Source: Agriotes lineatus
Lineage: Eukaryota > Arthropoda > Insecta > Coleoptera > Elateridae
DNA: 64,000 nucleotides
Assembly (NCBI GenBank): GCA_940337035.1
Contig: CALNHX010002816.1
Span: 62,001 to 126,000 of the forward strand
Direction: 5' to 3'
The notes beneath the pieces were generated by a model that was not told the DNA's origin, did not search any database, and worked only from the letters and a program-made list of their open reading frames with translations. Shown one piece after another: positions 12,430 through 21,991 of the stretch (the first letter of the stretch is position 1; every line of letters starts with the position of its first letter). Both the position numbers and the translations under genes were made by a program.

Positions 12430-13930
12430 GCGGGAATTAGGAACTGAGTACACGCAATCTACGACTAACCTTAAAAACCAAGCGTGCTTTCTCAAACTTC
12501 CCGAAGACACGGATCGCCGTTTTTACAAATCTTAACTAGCAATAAAACATAGTATGCTCCTGTGACAGTTTTATCTAGGTTTAATTAGCCTATCAAAATT
12601 ATCCAATTTTGTACCAAAAAGCTAAAGGAGTGGGGGAAATCATAGTGGTTCAATTTCTTTGGCGTTTTTATATATTTTTAATCATAATGATGTATCTACG
12701 TTTCGTCTTTACTTATAACACGATCTACAAAAAAAAATCGTCTTCAAAACGGCTGTAAATCTATTTCGACTATGTCATTTTCAGTCATTTGAGGATAACG
12801 GCACTTAACAAATAATTTTCTCATGTGGACATTATGAGGCACGTTATAAGTAACACGTTAGTATGCAATGTTCACAGTGTCAGGCTTCATCCTAATTTCA
12901 CAATCCTCCAAAGTCATGTTATGTTCAACATCGATAGTTATTTTATGGTATAAACACAGAAAACACCCCCAACAGGTGGGTCATCTGTGACCCCTATTCT
13001 TTTTCTCTTACAATTCGAAAACTAGTTTTTCAATAAGTAAAGCTTTTAAATAACTAGGAATTTCATGTGAGGCTATATTTTCAACAGTCAAAGATGCAAT
13101 AACTGCACGTTATTTTAATGCCGTTGACATATCATCATTGCACTGCGATATATTGTCTACATTATTTCAAAAGTGGTTTATGGAAATAAATTAAATTTAG
13201 CACCATTGGATCATGGCTACAAGGTAGCAATGTGAACGTTTCGATGGTTTACTTTATTTGCTACATATTTCTTTATGTACTTTAGTTTTCCGCCATACCT
13301 CGTATATAGTCTAGTTACATAACTGGCGACATCGTATCTGCTTTGCTTACCTGAACCAAAAGGAAGATTTCAGTAGCGTACATGTACTTCATCTGTAGAA
13401 TTTCTATGAACTATAAATTCACGAATTTAGCACTGCTTAAATCCCCAAATCGTGAATGCAAACTTTCGTTAATAGAACCTCTTGACGTTGAAGCATACGC
13501 GTGCTGTATAACATTTGCGATAAATATACAAATAACCTGTGCCAGAGCCTCTCTTTTGCGAGTGATTTACATTGTTTTCAGAAGTAAGGTGTCTTCAGTT
13601 TTGAAAATGGACTATAATACTACATGGCACATTTCTTTAGAAAGTTGATACAATACATTTTGAAGTAATCTCACTATTTTCAGTATATGGCACTACAAGG
13701 TGTAGCACCAAAAAAGTGCAATTTATAAGATATCCCGTCTTAGTATCAATATAACAAAGAGTATTAATATCTAGTTTGCATTGGCAAACAATTGCGAGAT
13801 GTTTAATAATTCATTATAAGCTATGAAAAAAAGTGAATTTTTTAAATTTCTAATAATGAAATAAGACTTCTGCCCTGTGTAAAAGCTGCATTAATTTTTC
13901 ACTACCTGAATTAGATAACCTTGGACAAAA
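12430..13930. other. No gene recognised
   Basis: AT-rich non-coding DNA; nothing assignable apart from chance frames. Confidence 0.5.
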
Positions 13931-13936
13931 TTTGAT

Positions 13937-14085
13937 ATAATAATAACAATAATAATAAAGATATTTATTGTATAACAAAGAAAAATGCACAAACGGTGAT
14001 AATTCGGTGAACCGTTCTTCCATTTCACCATTATAAACTTAGTTTAGTGTTCACACTGTAATAATATAATTTCATTTACCCTACT
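13937..14085 (-). mobile_element. Possible 3' tail of a LINE
   Basis: Read on the minus strand, the sequence runs into ACAATAAATATCTTTATT followed by (ATT)n-like repeats ending near 13937. A polyadenylation-type hexamer next to a trinucleotide tail is what the plus-strand LINE at 28 kb also shows. No coding sequence precedes it, so only a short 3' fragment would be present. Confidence 0.35.
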
Positions 14086-15345
14086 AAAAATTAAAAAAAA
14101 AGATATTAACATTAGTACTGTATCTAGTATATAGGAAGGAGTAATTTCTGTAAGGGTGGCGAGTTCACCAATTCCAACTAACTATTCGAAAAACGTTGAC
14201 TTTCCTACATAACAACGACTCCCTTGTTTGGAACTGCTGAAAGCATTATTACAGAAAAGTTAACCTAAAAGGTTGGAGTACTACACACTTGTTTTGTTTT
14301 ACCATAAACTGTAAATTGAAACAGACGTTTTATCCTCTACCAACGCTGTGCATTCACTTACACTGCGTAAATATTACGAGAGTGTATTCAGCCCGAACAT
14401 TGGAAATATTCGACCACAATTTAATTTTCCACGTCAGAAACACTCATTAGGATTGTCGATAGCTAATATCCGGCGAGTAAAATGATAGCATCAAACGGAT
14501 AAAGAAAGGTAATATTTTACCCAATATTCAATTGGTACATGAATATGATGATATCAGATATTTTAACAAAATCTGGCCCATTTTTACTAATTTGAAGCTT
14601 TTATCATAATACAAGCTGAATGTAATGTTGCGATACAACCACGGGCGAGAATTTATGGCGTGTTGCAATATTATCGAACCGTTTACAGGAAAATACAATA
14701 GCAATACTGCTACTTTGAAAATAAATTTGTTTAAACAACATAAAATCATTGCCCTAGCATTTGTCAAAACTTGCTTTCTAATGCTATTTCGCTCAATTTT
14801 AGGGTGAACCATCTACTGCTCAGGACGTTTTCATACGTATTTCTGTAGCACTTAGTTCGGTCACTTTTCGTAGATGTTCGTTCAGATTAGATATTTATGG
14901 CAGCGATCGTAAATGTACTGTAAATACGCCAGCTTGGGGGATTTATTTTGGTCCGAATCGATTTTTCTTATTTGGACGAATAGTGAGAAAAAGCCGAACA
15001 ACTGAAGTAATTCTTTTAAAAATTTGGAAGGTTTAGCACTGCCAATACAAAATAGTGGCAGTAACCGATGCATATCGGGTTATGTAATTAAATTGAGTAC
15101 CATAACTTAAAATTGGAAAAAAAATTTACAAATACAAATAAACATAGGAGTTATGGAGGAAATATCCTAATAAAGTACACTGGAGAAAATAAGTAAGGCA
15201 AAAATGGAGTTTTTTATAAGCAATAAAATAAGCAGTAATGTAATACAAATATAGCACTTACAATTATAGAAAAACAAGAACAATTCTCTGAAGAACCACA
15301 ATTAATAAGGTAGAAAAATCAATAACAAACATGATACCCTAATAA
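14086..15345. other. No gene recognised
   Basis: AT-rich non-coding DNA. Overlapping short frames at 14528-14812 occur on both strands and have no recognisable content. Confidence 0.5.
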
Positions 15346-15495
15346 CCTTAGTAGATCTCAATTTGTAAATACGATAAGAAAACTATCAATGCCAGTACAG
15401 ATCATTACCTGGTAGTAACGATGATGAAACAAAATATCAGTACAAAGCTAATAGCTAAAAGTAATAGCCTTAAATGGTACACAAAGAAACTGTAG
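15346..15495 (+). pseudogene. Possible LINE endonuclease C-terminal fragment
   Basis: One plus frame is open for about 48 codons and contains ASTDHYLVV, about 30 residues before LKWYTKKL and a TAG at 15493-15495. In AP-endonucleases of non-LTR retrotransposons the domain ends with an SDHxLV motif, followed after a gap by a W-Y/W-T/N-x-E-L-like segment. The order and spacing fit, but the fragment is short and its surroundings are broken. The 36-bp inverted-repeat element starts just downstream, so the fragment may have been interrupted by it. Confidence 0.35.
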
Positions 15496-15515
15496 TCAAA
15501 AGAAAAAATACTACA

Positions 15516-15899
15516 GTATGATCGAAAACTTTCAACGTCTAGAGGGCTGTGAAATTATTTTGTCAAAAAAATTTGTTGGCAGTCGTGGTAGTAAAAGTCA
15601 CATTGGAATTTTATATAAGTTTAAGGTTATGTCAGGATTGTCATTTCAACAAATACAAACATTATTGTTGAATACATAAAAATGTTAGTAACAAAAACAA
15701 CTACAGCTATTCAAAATGATTTGCATTTTCCATACACAGAACCACCTAGTGCTCGGCATTAAACCTCCTGTAAAAGTTAAGTTTATCTGTCAAAATTGTA
15801 TAGGTTATATTATTAAGTAGCTTTACTCATCACTGCCAACATAAATTTAATTTTAATAAAATCCACAGCCCTCTAGACGTTGAAAGTTTTCGATCATAC
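15516..15899. repeat. Inverted-repeat element (MITE-like) with 36-bp perfect arms
   Basis: Arms at 15516-15551 and 15864-15899 are perfect reverse complements over 36 bp (TGATCGAAAACTTTCAACG followed by TCTAGAGGGCTGTG). Partial inverted similarity continues inward (TTGGCAGT-type sequence on both sides). The arms start at TA next to TGATCG, which is compatible with a TA target duplication of Tc1/mariner-type MITEs. Because TA is palindromic, this is weak evidence. The interior is non-coding. Confidence 0.65.
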
Positions 15900-16069
15900 G
15901 GTAGATGACATGTTACACGCAAAAATAGACGAAAGCATGAATAGCGCGATAGCAACTGTGCTAATCAATGAGCAATACAAAGAAAAAAAGAAAACTGCAA
16001 CTAAAAGGTGGAACAACAGAAAAATATATGGATACAAAAAATTATTAGTATTATTATTATTATTATTAA
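15900..16069 (+). other. Lys-rich open stretch ending in an (ATT)n microsatellite
   Basis: About 55 codons stay open from 15880 into the microsatellite at 16045-16069. The translation is Lys/Ala-rich and unrecognised. The (ATT)n run resembles a LINE 3' tail, and the SINE begins immediately after it. Calling it a gene is not justified. Confidence 0.3.
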
Positions 16070-16073
16070 GAGA

Positions 16074-16425
16074 ACCGGCGTAGCGCAGTTGGGTAGGCGC
16101 TAGGCTTGCATTAAGCAAGTCCTCGGTTCGAATCCCACACGTGCCGAAATTTTTCGGTAGTCTTGGAATTGGATTGGATTGGAATTGGGCTCGGTGAGAC
16201 CATTCACAGTTGGGCACCAAATTAACTGTGCTCTACTCAGAACCACAGACCTAAGAGATAGAGTAACAAAGTCAACACATCCCAGCTCACACAATGGTTG
16301 CTGCGCACACACAAGTGGCGCGCTCCAACTTTGTACCCTGAATCCGGGGCAAGTTGAGCACTGCGCCGCCAGATGCTAGCATACAAAGCACCAGCTCCAA
16401 GGTAAAATGAGGTTATCGATAATAC
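16074..16425 (+). mobile_element. tRNA-derived SINE, copy 1
   Basis: The 5' part is tRNA-like: A box TAGCGCAGTTGG at 16081-16092 and B box GGTTCGAATCC at 16125-16135, with a short D-arm/anticodon-like interval (internal RNA polymerase III promoter). It is followed by a tRNA-unrelated body of about 240 bp, then AAGGTAAAATGAGG near the 3' end. A second copy lies on the minus strand at 56965-57333 and a 3' fragment at 43800-43856, so this is a repeat family and not a functional tRNA. It was inserted next to an ATT microsatellite. Confidence 0.88.
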
Positions 16426-16784
16426 GTATATTATTATTAGAAAAATGTTCTAGACAGAGGAAACTTCATAGTAAGCCCATTAATTATTAAAAACGATGAA
16501 TTTGTATACGAAAAATTAAATAAATACGCAGTACGGTTTTTCAAAACAAAACACGGTTTTTCAGTAATTGTCTTCCGGTGTAGCAAAGTTTTATTAGCTA
16601 AATCCTGAGCAATATGGTGTGGGTTGTCTGGAAGCGCCACTGTTTCAAAACGATCCAAACTAGAAGACCTATAGCTGTTGGTGTAAATCCCTAAACCACA
16701 GAAAGTTTCCCACAAACAAATATATGAAAATCAGAAATTGCTGCAACCCGATGCTTATTTAAACTATATTTTTTCAGCTCCAAA
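16426..16784. other. No gene recognised
   Basis: Short unique spacer between the SINE and the 3' end of the minus-strand LINE. A 92-codon minus frame here has no recognisable content. Confidence 0.5.
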
Positions 16785-17022
16785 CATTTATTTATTTATT
16801 TATTTAATTCTCCTTCTCAGCAGGTATACAATTACAGAGAAGAAATTAAAACTAAAAAACATAATATTATAGAGCAAAACTAATAACAAATAATTCATAA
16901 ACAAAAGCATAACTAGATTACAAAACAGAAAAAAAATAAAACAAAATTATTGTTAAACTAAACATTAATGTAATGTACAAATAGTTAAAAAACAAATGAA
17001 AAAAACCAGTCAGTCATAGAAA

Positions 17023-17420
17023 CTAACTTCTAAACAGTTGTTTTAAATGGCCATCCTTGATAATTTTTAAACATTTTTTGTAATAGCTTTTTAAACTGGA
17101 CGAAAACAAATCAATATGTTCATATACTGCGTTGGAATGTCGCGCTAATTTATGCAATGGCGAATGCATCAAAATATTGGTTCTGGAAAATGGCAGATAA
17201 AATAATGTATTATTTCTGCTGCCAGCTCTAGGCACAACAAAGCTAAACATTTCAATAAAATCTAAATTGCCATCTATTTTCATTTCAATGATCTTTTTGA
17301 TAAATGTTACCGATTTAACAAATCTTCTTTTTTCTAGAGACAATATATTATACCGACTTAATAATGTGGTGTAAGATGTCAATCTATACATATATAAAGG
17401 AAAGTCACAACCCTGACTAA
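17023..17420 (-). pseudogene. LINE reverse transcriptase C-terminal domain (minus LINE, 3' part)
   Basis: About 130 codons ending at 17023 form the C-terminal part of the LINE protein. They contain LSLEKRRF, then a segment with PRAGSRNN, LPFSRTN and SPLHKLARHSN, which is the usual tail of jockey/CR1-type polyproteins (LSLxxRR...R...F.IP..RT....SPI.R). It continues the protein that breaks off at 19673, across the inserted Helitron. With 17421-19672 removed, the two halves meet in frames one base apart, so a single-base indel or a slightly different edge is implied. It is followed by the 3' UTR. Confidence 0.8.
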
Positions 17421-19672
17421 TCAACGCAGAGCCGAAACCACTGGTACTAGAAACTTGAAATTTGAGTGACAGGTTCGATTTGTTACGTAAGGTAGTGCTA
17501 AGAAGGGATTTTTTGAAATTCGACTCCCAAGGGGGTGAAAAGGGGTAAAATGTGTTTTCACGAATTCCTCCATATCTCTTACACCCGATAAGATATCAAT
17601 TTGGTGTTTGCTTGCAAAGATTATTAATGCCAATTCCTAGAAACGTATTTTAGGATTTTGCCCTAAGCAACCCCTAAAGGTGCAAATCTGGATTGGGGGT
17701 CAATTAAAGAATCCTATGTAACTCCTATGTTTATTGAGTTAGAACATTATTTTTTGGCATATAGATGTATTTTTAAAATATTTAGAAACGGGTGTAGGGG
17801 AATTTGAAAATTTTACCCCTAAAGGGGTAAAAGGAGGAAAGCTGAAAAGGGGTAGGGGGGTTAAAATTATAAATTTTTTCGCTCTGAGTTCCATTTCACA
17901 ATAAATTGAATTGAAAATTTTTTTTTGAAATTCAACCCCTATGGGGGTGAAAAGGGGTAAAATGTGTTTTCACGAGTTCCTCAATATCTCTTACACCCGA
18001 TAAGATATCGATTTGATGTTTGCTTGCAAAGATTATCAATGCAAATACCTAGAAACGTATTTTAGGATTTGGTCCTAATGAACCCTTAAAGGTGCAAATC
18101 TGCATTGGAGGTCAATTAAAGAATCGTACGTATCTCCTATGTTTATTGAGATAGAAAATTATTTTTTGGCATATAGATGTATTTTTTAAATATTTAGGAA
18201 GGGGTGTAAGAGAACTTGAAAATTTTAACCCTAAAGGGGTAACAGGAGGAAAAACTGAAAAGGGGTAGGGTGGTTAAAATTATTAATTTTTTTTCGCTGA
18301 GTTCCATTTCACAATAAAATGGGTTAAAAGGGATTCTTTGAAATGTAACCCCTACGGGGGTGAAAAGGGGTAAAATGTGTTTTCACGAGTTCCTCAATAT
18401 CTCTAAGACCCGATGAGATAGCGACTTGGTGTTTACTTCCAAAGATTGTGAATGCAAATACCTAGAAACGTATTTCAGGATTTTGCCCTAATCAACCCTT
18501 AAAGGTGCAAATCTGGATTCGGGGTGAATTAAAGAACCATTTGTATTTCCTATGCTTATTTACTTAGAACATTCTTTTTTTGCATATAGATGTATTTTTA
18601 AATTCTTTTCAAAGGCGTTTAAGGGTGTTTTATATATTACCCCTAAAGGTGTAAAAAGGAGGCAAAACTGAAAAGGGGTAGGGGGTTAAAATTATTGTTT
18701 TTTTTCTTATGGGTGCATTTTAGACTAAAATGAGGTAGAAAAAGTTTTTAGAAATTTCACCTACAAGGGGATGAAACGGGTATTCCGCTATAATCTATAT
18801 GTATCAAAGATAAAGCACCAACTCTACAATACGGATCTGTAGTAATCCTTGGTACCAGGAACTTAATATTTGACAAGAAGAGTGTTTTAGTGAAGTAGCG
18901 AAGTGCTAGGAAAGGCGTTTTCAAAATTCCGCCCCTAAAGAGAAAGAAAGAGGTAATATGTCTTTCACGAATTTCTCAAAATCTTTTAAGGTCCTATAAT
19001 ATATCGATTTGGTTTTTACTTACAAATGTTACTTATACAAGTTCCTAAAAACGTAATTCAAGATTGTGCATAGATCAACTCTTAAAGGTGCGAAATTGGA
19101 TTCAGGGGTGAATTATAGAACCTTTCGTATTTCCTGTAGTTCCTGATGACCATGGTTTTTGGACATATGTGTGTTTATTAAATCTTTAAAAAGTGGTTTA
19201 AAGTTTTTATTCTAAATTTCATTGTGAAATGAGTAAAAAAGGAGTAAAAGTAAAAAGAAGTTAAAAAGAGGTTAAAGTTATTGATTTTTTTTGTGTGTTC
19301 AGTTTAGAATAAAATAGAAGGATTTCTGAAATTCCACCTTCAAGTGATGGAAACTGGTATGTTGCTACAATTTATGAATACAACATTTAATAAGTGCATT
19401 TATTATTACTCTTAAACTAAACTTATAGTTTTATCAATCTATACAAGGAGAACGACAATTGCATACACATTTCTACGGGATACGTGAATAATAAAAGGCT
19501 TATGAATAATTTTTTTCGGAAGAATATTGTTTCCTTTTTACCTACAATATTGTTTTGCAGCGTTTGTTAGTTTAGAGTATTGAGTGAGAGAGGAGGGGAG
19601 CATTCTAGAATTAATTTAAGATTTCGAAGAAAAAACATTTGTAGCCCGTACGAAGAACGGGCATCTTGCTAG
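17421..19672 (+). mobile_element. Non-autonomous Helitron-like element inserted in the LINE
   Basis: The element is 2252 bp. Its 5' end is TCAACGCAG, preceded by A at 17420. Its 3' end is CTAG at 19669-19672, followed by T at 19673. Six bases before CTAG lies a hairpin: stem GCCCGT (19644-19649) and ACGGGC (19657-19662) with a 7-base loop. TC at the start, a hairpin plus CTRR at the end, insertion between A and T and no target duplication are the Helitron hallmarks. It carries no Rep/helicase; the interior is almost wholly tandem subunits. It splits the LINE protein between residues ending GFYP and the C-terminal segment. Confidence 0.78.
17430..19385 (+). repeat. Higher-order tandem repeat, about 412-bp subunits
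   Basis: A landmark GGGGGTGAAAAGGGGTAAAA-type block recurs at 17531, 17943, 18356 and (degraded) 18767, giving steps of 412, 413 and 411 bp. Two more divergent subunits start near 18925 and 19336. A leader of about 95 bp containing TGGTACYAGRAACTT precedes the first subunit (17430-17525) and recurs at 18843-18935. The array is therefore two blocks, leader plus 3.4 subunits and leader plus 1.1 subunits. Each subunit holds small palindromes such as ACCCCTAAAGGGGT. It is non-coding. Confidence 0.85.
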
Positions 19673-21840
19673 TAAAGGATAAAATCCAGTTCTTCTAAAA
19701 GTTAGTATTTTTAAAAACCGTTTTTGGATACTCTCGATTTCGTCTATGTAGCAAGCATATGACGGTGTCCACACTAAAGAAGCATATTCCATGATAGAAC
19801 GAATGCAGCAATTATAAAGTGTTACTAAAGTGTTAATGTTACGGAATCCCTTCGAGTTTCGCATTATAAAGCCTAACATTCTGTTAGCTTTATTTTTCAT
19901 TGTGGAGATATGTTTTTGAAAACTCATTTTATTGTCGAACAGTATTCCTAAATCCACTGTCTCATGCTTTCTATTTAGGTTTACACCGGTCATTATATAG
20001 TTGAAAGTAATTGGTTGGAGTCTCCTAGTATACGTTAAATTTAGAGGCAATTCGTTTTCAAATGTCCATTGTACTAATCTGCTCAAATCATCATTTAATT
20101 CCTCACAATCATCTGTTGATTTAATTGACTTCCACAGTTTAAGGTCGTCTGCGAACATTAAGCATTCAGAATGAATAATACATTTTGGCAAATCGTTTAT
20201 GAAAATTAAAAATAGCAAGGGGCCCAAATTTGCACCTTGCGGCACACCAGAGTTTACAACATACTCTTCTGATTTAGAATTACCAAATACCACATATTGA
20301 TTCCTATTACTTAAATAAGACCTGAAGAGTTGAATAAGTTTTAAGGAGAAACCAAATGTTTGCATTTTTTTTAATAACAAAGCATGAGATACTTTGTCAA
20401 ACGCTTTGGCGAAATCGGTGTATATGACATCAGTTTCAATATTCTCGTTCATAGCTTCTGATACGTTTTGAGTGAATAGCAATAAATTAGTTTCCGTAGA
20501 TCTGTTTGGCGTAAATCCATGTTGTTGCGGTGTTATCTCTGATTTTACATGTTCAAAAATTCTGTTATGTAATACAATTTCAAATACTTTGGAACATGAA
20601 CAAATCAAAGAAACTGGCCTGTAGTTCTTAATATCTGATTTGTCACCTGTTTTAAATACAGGGCACACTTTAGTTGTTTTCCATAACTTAGGATAATGGC
20701 ATGTTTTTATTATTAAATTAAACATAATTAGTAACGGATAAGCTAAACTATCTGAACATGCCTTTATTATAAATGAAGGTATTTGATCTACGCCAACCGA
20801 CCTCTTAGGTTTTAGCCTCTTAATAGCTGTATAAATTTCTTCTAAAGAGATTGTATCAATGCTTAATGTATCCAACGAACCCACTGACTCTTCCGATAAT
20901 GGAAAATCTAGATTAGTTTGCGTCTTTGCATATACCGATCTAAAATTTTCTGCAAATGCTTTAGCCGATTCTGTCGATGTTTTTAGCAAATTTCCATTGT
21001 ATTTTAGCAAAGGAACATTTAATGCGTTACCTTCTTTTTTGTTTTTTAGAAAAGACCAAAAAGCAGATGGATCACTATTTATATTTAGTTCAATTTTATT
21101 TAGATAGTTACGACAGGCAATATCAATATCTCGTTTAATTTGACTCCTGAATTTTTTAAAGTTTAAATGATAACTTTGCTGACGAAACCTTTTCCATAAC
21201 TTGTGATACCGAGATTTGATTTGTATCTTTTTGACAATATCTTTATTAAACCATGGTGGATATTTCTTTTTTACAGGCTTAGACTTAGGAACCGAATTAT
21301 CTAATGCAATATAAAATAATCGATAATATTCTTCCACCATCGCATTTACATCTTTATATGAATTTAAGCTGTTCCAATTTGTATCCCTAAGATTCATGTA
21401 TAGTTGATAAAAATTTGCTTTTTGGAAATTATATTGTTCACCAGCAAAGCCATCACGTAACGTAACTTCAGAATTAAAATAAATTTCAAGAGAAGGATGA
21501 TGACCACTTTGCTGAAGAAGCGGAGACTCACAGCCAGTTACTGTCATATTTATGGATGCTAACACGAGATCGAGAGTGCGGTGGTTACTATTACGTACCT
21601 TATTATATAAGAATAAGGCGAATGGTTACACTGATATAAATTTAAATACATTTTCAATGTAGATTTTATTGTATTTGTGGTAATGGAACTTAAATCTAAG
21701 TTTTTATTTTGTTGTAACTGTTGTGAATATGACGTTGATTTTATATTAATTTTATTACTAGTAAATGTAAAATTGTTTATGTATGTCCATAGCTCTGTTA
21801 GCAAAATTATATTAAAATAAACTAAATAAAAAGCGAGTAG
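19673..21840 (-). pseudogene. LINE ORF2: endonuclease remnant and reverse transcriptase
   Basis: A long open frame covers 19616-21565 and remains open upstream to about 21610, where RNSNHRTLDLVLASIN is the usual end of the endonuclease domain. A frameshift near 21620 leads into another open frame extending to 21840 with further endonuclease-like sequence. The reverse transcriptase lies at about residues 250-500 counted from 21565: RSVGVDQIP, then NYRPVSLI, then TDFAKAFDKV, then SGVPQG, then the catalytic box FADD at 20144-20155. It copies LINE RNA at the target site by target-primed reverse transcription. The last 19 residues (19616-19672) belong to the inserted Helitron, not to the LINE. The frameshift and insertion make it inactive. 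Confidence 0.9.
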
Positions 21841-21991
21841 TTATATGATTTCCTTGAAATCTTTAAAACTTTAAAAAATTTAAATGTTCATAACAAAACT
21901 CAAAAATCAAACCTGCCCTTAAATTTACAAGTTGCAGATAGTATTAACGACTATTTTATTGATTCGGTGCAACGTATTGCGAAAACACCTG
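21841..21991 (+). pseudogene. Plus LINE ORF2, segment upstream of RT
   Basis: About 50 codons include FLEIFKTLKNLNVHNK and end in DYFIDSVQRIAKTP at the hAT target site. This is the linker between endonuclease and RT in jockey/CR1-type ORF2. The segment is the 5' limit of the truncated element. Confidence 0.75.

Larger units (their letters stand above)
16785..21840 (-). mobile_element. Minus-strand LINE (jockey/CR1-group), 5'-truncated and split by a Helitron
   Basis: Non-LTR retrotransposon read from high to low coordinates. It has an endonuclease remnant, reverse transcriptase and C-terminal domain, then a 3' UTR ending in (AAAT)n at about 16786-16805. It is interrupted by the Helitron-like element 17421-19672. 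Without that insert it is about 2.8 kb, so the 5' part (ORF1 and most of the endonuclease) is missing. The 5' edge abuts the start of the plus-strand LINE at 21840/21841. Family placement rests on motif pattern only. Confidence 0.88.

Noticed and set aside
16074..16146. Functional tRNA gene
   Set aside because: The A and B boxes are good, but the head continues into a long body shared with a second copy at 57 kb, and the anticodon arm and 3' acceptor pairing are not convincing. It is a tRNA-derived SINE.
16437..16715. 92-residue minus-strand gene
   Set aside because: No motif; lies in the spacer between the SINE and the LINE tail.
19616..19672. Extra C-terminal residues of the minus LINE protein
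   Set aside because: These bases belong to the Helitron 3' end (hairpin and CTAG); the true LINE C-terminus is at 17023-17420.
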